This document shows positions 31,518 to 40,780 of a stretch of 64,000 bases of DNA, in pieces (the first letter of the stretch is position 1; every line of letters begins with the position of its first letter). Source of the DNA: Nocardioides sp. YR527 (lineage in GTDB: Bacteria; Actinomycetota; Actinomycetes; Propionibacteriales; Nocardioidaceae); the NCBI RefSeq assembly GCF_900101045.1, contig NZ_FNFN01000013.1:1-64000 (forward strand), in the 5' to 3' direction. A program made the translations under genes and the position numbers. Under the pieces are notes generated by a model. It was not told the origin of the DNA, ran no database searches, and saw only the letters and a program-made list of their open reading frames with translations.

Positions 31518-32606
31518 GTGAAGAACAACATCAAGAAGGCCGCCGCCGGCGGCTTCGCCGCGGTCCTGACCGCTGCCGCGCTCGCCGCGTGTGGAGAGGC
31601 GCCGGCCGAGCGCGCTGGGGAGGGGAACAGCGACTACCTTCCCTGCATCGTCTCCGACGAGGGCGGGTTCGACGACAAGTCGTTCAACCAGCTCAGCTAC
31701 GAGGGCGTGAAGGAAGCCGCCGACGAGCTCGGCTCGAAGTTCAAGGACGTCGAGTCCAACAGCCCCAACGACTACACCTCCAACCTGGAGAGCCTCGTCG
31801 GGCAGGGCTGCGACACGATCGTCACCGTCGGCTTCGCGCTCTCGGCTGCGACCATCGAGTCCGCCAAGGCCAACCCCGAGACCGAGTACGTCCTGATCGA
31901 CGACGCGGCCGACGCCGACTTCGACGGCAAGACGGACGCTGAGAACATCAAGCCGATCCTCTACGACACCGCCCAGGCCGCGTTCCTGGCCGGCTACGTC
32001 GCCGCCGACTACACCAAGACCGGCGTCGTAGGCACCTACGGCGGCCAGCCGTTCCCGACCGTGACGATCTTCATGGACGGGTTCAAGCAGGGCGTCGAGT
32101 ACTACGCGAAGACGAAGAACAAGGACGTCAAGGTCGTCGGCTACGAGGGCGGCGAGAAGGGCTCCTTCACCGGCGAGTTCGTCGCCAACGAGAAGGCCAC
32201 CAACACCGCCCGCCAGATCATCGACCAGAACGCCGACGTGATCCTGCCGGTCGGCGGCCCGATCTACCAGGGTGCGCTCACCGCGATCGCCGACTCCGGC
32301 AAGGAGGTCGCCCTGATCGGTGTCGACGCCGACTTCTACGAGACCGACCCGAACACCCAGGACGTCGTGCTCACCTCCATCCTGAAGAACATGAAGACCT
32401 CCACCACGGATGTCATCCTCGCCGCGGGTGAGGACAAGTTCGACGCGACGCCGTACGTCGGCACGCTCGAGAACGACGGGGTCGGCCTGGCGCCGTTCCA
32501 CAACTTCGAGTCGAAGGTCTCCGAGACCCTCCCCGACGAGATCGACGAAGTCACCGCCGGCATCAAGGACGGCTCGATCAAGGTCAACTCCTACCTGGCG
32601 GAGTGA
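31518..32606 (+). CDS. BMP-family nucleoside-binding lipoprotein
   Basis: Encodes 362 residues. It is the substrate-binding part of an ABC importer. The lipobox is LAAC with the lipidated Cys25, after a basic start VKNNIKK and a hydrophobic core. The mature part is a PnrA/BmpA-type periplasmic fold: VSDEGGFDDKSFNQLSYEGVKEAA, GQGCDTIVTVGFAL, AAFLAGYVAADYTKTGVVGTYGG and VILPVGGPIYQGAL are hallmarks. Family members bind purine and pyrimidine nucleosides. GGAGG precedes the GTG at 31518. A 30-base palindrome follows, before the ATPase gene, which would raise binding-protein over permease levels. Confidence 0.9.
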   Translation: MKNNIKKAAAGGFAAVLTAAALAACGEAPAERAGEGNSDYLPCIVSDEGGFDDKSFNQLSYEGVKEAADELGSKFKDVESNSPNDYTSNLESLVGQGCDTIVTVGFALSAATIESAKANPETEYVLIDDAADADFDGKTDAENIKPILYDTAQAAFLAGYVAADYTKTGVVGTYGGQPFPTVTIFMDGFKQGVEYYAKTKNKDVKVVGYEGGEKGSFTGEFVANEKATNTARQIIDQNADVILPVGGPIYQGALTAIADSGKEVALIGVDADFYETDPNTQDVVLTSILKNMKTSTTDVILAAGEDKFDATPYVGTLENDGVGLAPFHNFESKVSETLPDEIDEVTAGIKDGSIKVNSYLAE

Positions 32607-32642
32607 TCACCCCGGTGGCCCCGCCCGTCGGGACCACCATGA

Positions 32643-32672
32643 CGAGGGGGCCGGGTGCACCCGGCCCCCTCG
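32643..32672. terminator. 30-base perfect palindrome between binding-protein and ATPase genes
   Basis: Arms CGAGGGGGCCGGGTG and CACCCGGCCCCCTCG pair perfectly with no unpaired loop base. No T tract follows, as is usual for actinobacterial terminators. It is placed where a partial terminator or RNA-stabilising stem would set unequal expression inside the importer operon. Confidence 0.7.
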
Positions 32673-32718
32673 CCTCGTACCTTCGGAATTTCTCCACCTG
32701 CAAGGAATGATCCGTGCC

Positions 32719-34229
32719 ATGAGACTCGCGCTTCGCGACATCACCAAGCGCTTCGGCTCCCTGGTCGCCAACGACCACATCTCCCTGACCGTCGAGCCGG
32801 GTGAGATCCACTGCCTCCTCGGTGAGAACGGCGCGGGCAAGTCCACGCTGATGAACGTCCTCTACGGCCTCTACCAGGCCGACGAGGGCGAGATCGTCAT
32901 CGACGACGAGCCCCAGCACTTCAAGGGTCCCGGCGACGCGATGGCCGCCGGCATCGGCATGGTGCACCAGCACTTCATGCTCATCCCCGTCTTCACCGTC
33001 GCCGAGAACGTCATGCTCGGCCACGAGACCACCGGGTTCGCCGGCAGCCTCGACCTCGTCGCCGCCCGCCGGCGGGTCCGGGAGATCTCCGACCGCTTCG
33101 GCTTCCAGGTGGACCCTGACGCGCTCGTCGAGGATCTCCCCGTCGGCGTGCAGCAGCGGGTCGAGATCATCAAGGCGCTCTCGCGTGACGCCGAGGTGCT
33201 CGTCTTCGACGAGCCGACCGCCGTCCTGACGCCACAGGAGACCGACGAGCTGATGGCGATCATGCGCCAGCTCAAGGAGTCGGGCACGGGCATCGTGTTC
33301 ATCACCCACAAGCTGCGCGAGGTGCGCGAGGTGGCCGACCGGATCACGGTCATCCGCCGCGGCACGGTCGTCGGCGAGGCCTCCCCGGAGGCCTCCAACG
33401 CCGAGCTCGCGGCACTGATGGTCGGGCGCCCGGTCGAGCTCAAGGTGCACAAGGACCCGGCGGAGCCGGGCGAGCGCGCACTCGTCGTCTCCGACCTCAC
33501 GGTGGCCGACGAGGACGGGCGTGTCCACGTCGACTCGATCAGCTTCCACATCGACGCCGGTGAGATCCTGGCCGTCGCCGGGGTCCAGGGCAACGGCCAG
33601 ACCGAGCTCACCGAGGCGATGGTGGGCCTGGCCCCGCACGTCGAGGGCTCGATCAGTCTCGACGGCCGCGAGATCGTGGGCCGCTCGGTCCGCAAGGCGC
33701 TCGAGGCGGGGATCGGGTTCATCCCCGAGGACCGCCAGGTCGACGGCCTGGTCAGCAACTTCACCATCTCCGAGAACCTCATGCTCAACCGCAGCTACGA
33801 CGAGCCCTTCGTCTCGCGCGGTTCGCTGAACCTGAAGAAGCTCGACACCTTCGCCAAGGAGAAGCTGGCCGAGTACGACGTACGCGCCCCCGGGGTCTCG
33901 ACCCTGGCCGGGCAGCTGTCGGGCGGCAACCAGCAGAAGGTCGTCGTCGCCCGGGAACTCTCACGTGACCTGCGACTTCTCGTCGCGGCGCAGCCGACGC
34001 GCGGCGTCGATGTCGGGTCGATCGAGTTCATCCACCAGCAGATCGTGGCCGCGCGCGACACCGGCGTCCCGGTGCTCGTGGTCTCCACCGAGCTCGACGA
34101 GATCGCCGCTCTCGCCGACCGGATCATGGTCCTCTACCGCGGACGGGTCGTGGGCATCGTGCCCGCCGACACCTCCCGCGACACCCTCGGCCTGATGATG
34201 GCCGGCGAGACTCCTGAAGGGATTGAGTC

Positions 34230-34233
<4 letters not shown>
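32719..34233 (+). CDS. Nucleoside ABC importer ATPase (double ABC domain)
   Basis: Encodes 504 residues with two ATP-binding domains, like RbsA/YufO/NupA proteins. First domain: Walker A GENGAGKST (near residue 36), Q loop VHQHFML, a variant signature LPVGVQQRVEIIKAL, Walker B EVLVFDEPTAVLTPQE. Second domain: GVQGNGQTELTEA in place of Walker A, canonical LSGGNQQKVVVARELS, Walker B variant LLVAAQPTRGVDVG with no catalytic Glu. The degenerate second site is usual in this family. ATG 32719 is preferred; 32707 overlaps its own AAGGA. The stop overlaps the next GTG. Confidence 0.92.
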
Positions 34234-35537
<1,304 letters not shown>

Positions 35538-35542
35538 GGACC

Positions 35543-36826
35543 GTGTCCATCGTCGATCTTCCGGTCAACTCCGACGAACCAGTCGTCGCCGAGCGCATCC
35601 CGGGCCTGTGGAAGACGCCCATCGTCATGGCGGTGTTCACCGTGCTGGTGGCGCTGCTCGTCATCCTGGCTCCTCGCACCGGCGACTCCACCTTCAGGTG
35701 GAGCCGTGACGGTGACTGGTTCGCCATCCCCGACATCACGCTGCCGGCCAACGCCGTCGTGTGGACGGCCGTGGTGCTGTGCCTGCTGTGCACGGCGTAC
35801 GCGGCCTGGACCGCTCGCGCCGGCCGCAAGACTCCCCTGGTGCTGGTCGCGGCCTTCGCCGTGATCGCGGTGTCCGGGTTCCTGGCCTGGGCGGTCGCGG
35901 GCAAGACGCTTCCCGTGGTCGGCCTGCTCGCCGGCGCGCTGGCGCTGGCGGTGCCGCTCGTGTTCGGTGCGCTCGGCGGCGTACTCGGTGAGCGGTCGGG
36001 CGTCGTCAACATCGCCATCGACGGCCAGCTGCTCTTCGGCGCCTTCGGTGCCGCGATCGTCGCCTCCCTCACCGGCAGCCCCTGGGCCGGCCTGGTGGCC
36101 GCGATGGTCGCGGGGATGCTGGTCGCGCTGCTCCTGGGCCTCTTCGCGATCACCTACTGGGTCGAACAGGTCATCGTCGGTGTCGTCCTCAACGTGCTCG
36201 TGATCGGCTTCACCAGCTTCATGTTCTCCCAGGTCCTCTCGGAGAACGCCGCGGCGCTCAACAACCCGCCCCACTTCCCGCGCCTGGAGATCCCGCTGCT
36301 GTCCGGCATCCCGGTGCTCGGCCCGATCTTCTTCCGCCAGACGGTGCTGGTCTACATCATGTACGCCGCCGTCTTCCTCATCGCCTGGGCCCTCTACCGG
36401 TCCAAGTGGGGCCTGCGCGTGCGCGCGGTCGGCGAGCACCCGAAGGCGGCGGACACCGTCGGCATCAACGTGATCGCCACCCGCTACCGCACCGTGCTCC
36501 TGGCCGGCGCGATCGCGGGCATCGGCGGGGCGACCTACACGCTCGTCTCGGTGCCGTCCTTCGGTCGTGAGATGACCGGCGGCGCGGGCTATATCGCGCT
36601 GGCCGCGGTGATCTTCGGCAAGTGGGACCCGATCAAGGCGACCCTGGCGGCGCTGCTCTTCGGCTTCGCGTCCAACGTCGAGTCCGTGCTCTCGGTGATC
36701 GGCTCTCCGGTGCCGTCGCAGTTCATGCTGATGCTGCCGTACGTGGTGACGATCTTCGCCGTCGCCGGCCTCGTCGGGCACTCACGTGCCCCGGCCGCAG
36801 ACGGGGTGCCGTACCGAAAGGGCTAG
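35543..36826 (+). CDS. Nucleoside ABC importer permease, subunit 2
   Basis: Encodes 427 residues with about 10-12 membrane segments. GALGGVLGERSGVVNIAIDGQLLFGAFGAAIV and RVRAVGEHPKAADTVGINV with GGAGYIALAAVIFGKWDP are typical of YufQ/NupC-type permeases that pair with BMP proteins. The longer N-terminal region (residues 1-140) carries two extra hydrophobic segments. AAGGAGG at 35525-35531 precedes the GTG at 35543. The stop codon TAG shares the palindrome CTAG with the convergent M20 gene. Confidence 0.91.
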   Translation: MSIVDLPVNSDEPVVAERIPGLWKTPIVMAVFTVLVALLVILAPRTGDSTFRWSRDGDWFAIPDITLPANAVVWTAVVLCLLCTAYAAWTARAGRKTPLVLVAAFAVIAVSGFLAWAVAGKTLPVVGLLAGALALAVPLVFGALGGVLGERSGVVNIAIDGQLLFGAFGAAIVASLTGSPWAGLVAAMVAGMLVALLLGLFAITYWVEQVIVGVVLNVLVIGFTSFMFSQVLSENAAALNNPPHFPRLEIPLLSGIPVLGPIFFRQTVLVYIMYAAVFLIAWALYRSKWGLRVRAVGEHPKAADTVGINVIATRYRTVLLAGAIAGIGGATYTLVSVPSFGREMTGGAGYIALAAVIFGKWDPIKATLAALLFGFASNVESVLSVIGSPVPSQFMLMLPYVVTIFAVAGLVGHSRAPAADGVPYRKG

Positions 36827-38007
36827 CCCGGCTGGACCAGTGCGCGGTGGGCGGCGGCGGCCAGGACCTTGGCGCCGACGCCCACCGCTCGTTCGTCGAT
36901 GCGCAGGTCGCCCTGGTGGAGGTCGTAGGTCGGGCCGCCGGGGGTGCGTACTCCGAGACGGAACATCGAGCCGGCGACCTGCTCCTGGTACCAGCCGAAG
37001 TCCTCGCCACCGAGGCTCTGCGCGGAGACGACGGCACCCCGCTCCCCCAGAACCGCGCGGACGCTCTCGACGAGGATCTGGTGGGACTCCTCGTCGTTGC
37101 TGACCGGCGGGACCCCGCGGGTGTAGTCGACGGCGGCCGTCACGCCGTAGGGCGCGATGATCTCGGCGACGACCTCGCGTACGACGTGCTCGACCTCGCT
37201 CCAGGCGTCGCTGTCGAGGATCCGCACGGTGCCTCCGACGGACCCGTGGGCGGGGATCACGTTGTGGATCTGGCCGGCCGTCACCTTGCCCCAGACGACG
37301 CTCACACCGGCCCGGGGGTCCATCCGCCGGCTCAGGATCACCGGCAGCTCGGTGGTCACCTTGGCGAGCGCGAAGACGAGGTCGCCGGTCAGGTGCGGGC
37401 GGGAGGTGTGACCGCCGGTGCCGCTGAGGTGCACGTCGATCAGGTCGGCCGCGCTGGTCAGCGCGCCGGAGCGGATCCCGACCCGGCCGACGTCGACGGT
37501 CGGGTCGCAGTGCAGCGCGAAGATCCGCTCCACGTCGTCGAGCGCACCCAGGCTCATCAGGTGCAGCGCCCCGCCCGGCATGACCTCCTCGGCGGGCTGG
37601 AACAGCAGGCGTACGCCTCCGGGCAGCGGTGACTCGCGATGCAGGTCGGCCAGGGCGAGGCCGGCGCCGAGCAGCGCCGTGGTGTGTACGTCATGGCCGC
37701 AGGCGTGCGCGACGCCGGGGACGGTGCTCGTCCAGACGTCGGTGGTGACGTCGTCGACGGGCAGTGCGTCCATGTCGCCGCGCAGCGCGACGACCCTGTC
37801 CGTCTGGCCCAGGTCGGCGATCAGGCCGGTCGCAGAGGGCCGGTCGACCTGCCAGCCCGCCTTCTCCAGTCGCTCGGCGATCAGCTCGGTGGTGCGATGC
37901 TCCTGCCAGGACAGCTCCGGGTGCGCGTGGATGTCCCGGCGCAGGTCGGTCAGCTCGGCGTCGTAGGCATCGACTCGCTCGGCGAGGAAGGCAGCAGGCT
38001 CCAGCAT
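36823..38007 (-). CDS. M20 family amidohydrolase
   Basis: Encodes 394 residues of the IAA-amino acid hydrolase/hippuricase type, which cleave N-acyl amino acids. Metal-site motifs: DIHAHPELSWQEHRT near residue 26, RGDMDALPVDD, HACGHDVHTTALLGAG (near residue 103), QPAEEVMPGGA with the catalytic Glu, and GGEDFGWYQ near the C-terminus. The substrate is unknown. It ends in the CTAG shared with the importer operon. It lies 12 bases after meaB on the same strand and may be the last gene of that transcript. Confidence 0.9.
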   Translation of the reverse strand: MLEPAAFLAERVDAYDAELTDLRRDIHAHPELSWQEHRTTELIAERLEKAGWQVDRPSATGLIADLGQTDRVVALRGDMDALPVDDVTTDVWTSTVPGVAHACGHDVHTTALLGAGLALADLHRESPLPGGVRLLFQPAEEVMPGGALHLMSLGALDDVERIFALHCDPTVDVGRVGIRSGALTSAADLIDVHLSGTGGHTSRPHLTGDLVFALAKVTTELPVILSRRMDPRAGVSVVWGKVTAGQIHNVIPAHGSVGGTVRILDSDAWSEVEHVVREVVAEIIAPYGVTAAVDYTRGVPPVSNDEESHQILVESVRAVLGERGAVVSAQSLGGEDFGWYQEQVAGSMFRLGVRTPGGPTYDLHQGDLRIDERAVGVGAKVLAAAAHRALVQPG

Positions 38008-38019
38008 GGTCCCGTCAGA

Positions 38020-39000
38020 CTAATCCTTGTCGTAGGCGGCGAGGATCCTGTCCGCGGCGACGGTCGCCGGAAGCTCCCCGGAGAGCACCTCGTCGCGCAC
38101 CTCGTCGCGGATCGCCTTGACGCCTACGGAGTGCTTGAGCCGCTGGTCGAGCTCGTCTCGGACGAGCGCCCAGGTGAAGTCGAGCTGCTGCTCGGCGCGC
38201 TTGGTGCGCAGTCCGTCCTTGCCGAGGTGGGCACGGTGGGCCATCACCTGCTCCCAGACCGAGTCGACCCCGTCGTCGTGGAGCGCCGAGGCGGTGACCA
38301 CCGGCGGCGCCCACTCCTCACGCGAACGCACCAGCCGGAGCGCACCGGCGAGCTCGCGAGCGGCCGCGCGCGCCTCCTGGGCGCGGTGGGGGTCGTCGGG
38401 GTCGGCCTTGTTGACCGCGATCACGTCGGAGATCTCCAGGATGCCCTTCTTGATCCCCTGCAGCTGGTCACCGGTGCGCGCGATGGTGAGGAACAGGAAC
38501 GTGTCCACCATCCCGGCCACGGTCACCTCGGACTGCCCGACGCCGACGGTCTCGACCAGCACCACGTCGTAGCCGGCCGCCTCCAGCACCGCCATCGCCT
38601 GCACGGTCGCTCTGGCGACCCCGCCGAGCGTGCCGGCGGACGGGGAGGGCCGGATGAACGCGTTGGGGTCCACCGAGAGCCGCTGCATGCGGGTCTTGTC
38701 GCCCAGGACGGAGCCGCCGGTGCGCACCGAGGACGGGTCGACCGCCAGCACCCCGACCTTGAGGCCGTTGGCGGTCAGCCGGCTGCCGAGCGCCTCGATG
38801 AAGGTCGACTTGCCGACCCCCGGCACCCCGGAGATCCCGACCCGCACGGTGTCGCCCGCGGGGAGCTTGGTGAGCAGCTCGCGCGCGATGTCGCGGTGCT
38901 GGGGCTTGGTCGACTCCACCAAGGTGATCGCCCGTGACACCGCCGCCCGCTTGCCGTCGCTGATGCCGTCGAGAAGGTCTTGTACGTCGGGCCCTGGCAT
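38020..39000 (-). CDS. meaB: Methylmalonyl-CoA mutase-associated GTPase MeaB
   Basis: Encodes 326 residues of the MeaB/ArgK G3E GTPases, which gate cofactor loading of the mutase and protect it from inactivation. Seen: P-loop GISGVPGVGKSTFIEAL (near residue 56), VLAVDPSSVRTGGSVLGDKTRMQRLS, switch VETVGVGQSEV, and base-recognition VNKADPDD. ATG at 39000 lies seven bases after TAAGGT. It is downstream of the mutase genes on the same strand but separated from them by a kinase gene and has its own promoter. Confidence 0.95.
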   Translation of the reverse strand: MPGPDVQDLLDGISDGKRAAVSRAITLVESTKPQHRDIARELLTKLPAGDTVRVGISGVPGVGKSTFIEALGSRLTANGLKVGVLAVDPSSVRTGGSVLGDKTRMQRLSVDPNAFIRPSPSAGTLGGVARATVQAMAVLEAAGYDVVLVETVGVGQSEVTVAGMVDTFLFLTIARTGDQLQGIKKGILEISDVIAVNKADPDDPHRAQEARAAARELAGALRLVRSREEWAPPVVTASALHDDGVDSVWEQVMAHRAHLGKDGLRTKRAEQQLDFTWALVRDELDQRLKHSVGVKAIRDEVRDEVLSGELPATVAADRILAAYDKD

Positions 39001-39031
39001 GGCCAGCACCTTAGCCAATCGCGCGACGATG

Positions 39032-40723
39032 TCAGCGAGCGCGCCACAGGGCGTCGCGGACGGCGTCGGGCAACTGCCCCGCTCGCCCGTCGTCCAGCGG
39101 CACCCACGAGACCCCCATCTGCACGGCGTACCAGGCGACGGCGGCGGCGATGATCACCAGACCGACGACGGCGACGACCCAGCGCTGCCACGGCGCGGAG
39201 GCTGCACGGGCGACCGGCCCGACGGTGTCACGGACCCGTTGCGAGGCGAGCCAGGCCGCGGACATGAAGGTCATCGCGGCGGCGTAGAGAACCGCTGTCA
39301 GGGGCACGCCGAGGCCCAGACATCCGACCGCGACGGCGGCCGCGATCACTCCCGTCAGCGCGGTCAGCGCCACCGTGCCGGGGATAGCGCGCAAGAAGTC
39401 CCACGGCGAGCGGACCAGCGCCCACGGCCCGTCGTACCACTTCCGCCCGCGTGCCTCCCGACGCTTGGCCAGGTGGTCGGCGGCCAGCGACGTCGCCCGC
39501 AGAAGCCAGACCCCGAGGCCGAGCAGGCCTGCTCCCAGGAACGGGTACACAGCGACGACCCCGGCGAGGATCGCGGCGAGCGCGACCAGGATCAGGAAGT
39601 GCATCGGACCCGGCCAGCGTTTGAGGTTGGCGTGCTTGCTGGGCGGGCTCCACCCGGGCTCGGGCGACGGAGCCGGTGGCGGCGCCTGCGGGTCGAACCT
39701 GCGCACCACCAGGGGCTCGGCCGGCACGTCGGCGTCGGTCACCGCCGTCGGCGGCACCTCCTCCACCTCCGTCATCGCATCGTCGGCGGCGTCCGCATCG
39801 ACCAGCGTCGGCTTCAGCTCGGCGTCCGCGGGTGCGGCGGCCAGCGGCATCGTCACCGGCAGCACCTCGGTGACCGCCGAGGCATCGCCTCCCGACCACG
39901 GCACCTCGGGCTCCATCAGCCACTCCCGCAGCTCCTCCAGGCCCGGCCGGTCCGCGGGATCCGTCGCCAGCGCCGCCGTCAGGACCTCCCGCATCGAACC
40001 CTCGATGCCGTCGAGGTCGTGCTGGCCGCGGCGTACGCGATCCAGGACGGCCATCGACGGACCGGTCCCGAACGGAGGCCGACCCGTCAGCGCGTAGGTC
40101 GTCGTGGCCGCCCACGAGTGCACGTCGCTGGCCGGCGTCGAGGGCGTCCCCTCCAGGATCTCCGGCGCCAGATAGCCCGGGGTGCCGACCAGCCATCCGG
40201 TGAGCGTGATCTTGGGATCGTCGGCGACCCGGGCCAGCCCGAAGTCGATGAGCACCGGCGTACGCCCCTCCATCACCACGTTGGAAGGCTTCACGTCACG
40301 GTGCAGCACGCCGGCGTCGTGGCAGGCCGCGACCCCGCCGGCCAGGCAGCGCGCCAGCCAGAACCGGTCCTCGCCGAGGACCGGACCGTCGTCCTTGATC
40401 CGGTCGTGGAGAGTCGGCCCCGGCACGTAGCGGGTCGCGACGTAGGGAAGGTCCGCGTAGGGGTCTGCGTCGACGATCTCGGCGATCCAGGGGCTACGCA
40501 CCTGCCGCAGCGAACGGACCTCGCGCTCGAGCCGGGCACGGGTCTCCTCGTCCCCCACGACGTGCGTACGCAGCACCTTGAGCGCCACCCGCTCGCCGGT
40601 CTCCTCGTGGCGGGCCAGGTGGACGACTCCCATGCCGCCCTCGCCGAGCTTGGTGAGGAGCTCGTAGGCACCGACCCTCACCAGCCCGTCCCCGGATGCC
40701 CGCCCGGGGCGTAGGTCCGTCAC
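39032..40723 (-). CDS. Membrane Ser/Thr protein kinase (PknB-like)
   Basis: Encodes 563 residues. The Hanks-type kinase domain fills about residues 15-275: glycine loop LGEGGMGVVHLA, invariant Lys in VALKVL, HRDVKPSNVVM catalytic loop, DFGLARV, and GTPGYLAPEIL. A Pro/Glu-rich acidic linker of about 110 residues follows, then four or so membrane segments and a short outer tail; no PASTA repeats are seen. GTG at 40723 is preferred since TAGCCT lies seven bases upstream; an ATG at 40765 is possible. It sits between mutB and meaB, suggesting a regulatory link with propionate metabolism, but this may be chance. Confidence 0.9.
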   Translation of the reverse strand: MTDLRPGRASGDGLVRVGAYELLTKLGEGGMGVVHLARHEETGERVALKVLRTHVVGDEETRARLEREVRSLRQVRSPWIAEIVDADPYADLPYVATRYVPGPTLHDRIKDDGPVLGEDRFWLARCLAGGVAACHDAGVLHRDVKPSNVVMEGRTPVLIDFGLARVADDPKITLTGWLVGTPGYLAPEILEGTPSTPASDVHSWAATTTYALTGRPPFGTGPSMAVLDRVRRGQHDLDGIEGSMREVLTAALATDPADRPGLEELREWLMEPEVPWSGGDASAVTEVLPVTMPLAAAPADAELKPTLVDADAADDAMTEVEEVPPTAVTDADVPAEPLVVRRFDPQAPPPAPSPEPGWSPPSKHANLKRWPGPMHFLILVALAAILAGVVAVYPFLGAGLLGLGVWLLRATSLAADHLAKRREARGRKWYDGPWALVRSPWDFLRAIPGTVALTALTGVIAAAVAVGCLGLGVPLTAVLYAAAMTFMSAAWLASQRVRDTVGPVARAASAPWQRWVVAVVGLVIIAAAVAWYAVQMGVSWVPLDDGRAGQLPDAVRDALWRAR

Positions 40724-40780
40724 AGCTCTGAGGCTAGACGAGCCCGACGCCCCCGGCGAGGACATACCGCGGCGGGAGTG

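Noticed and set aside
38630..40714. 694-codon plus-strand frame opposite the kinase and meaB
   Set aside because: Crosses two clear minus-strand genes and their promoter; residues are repetitive Arg/Gly/His.
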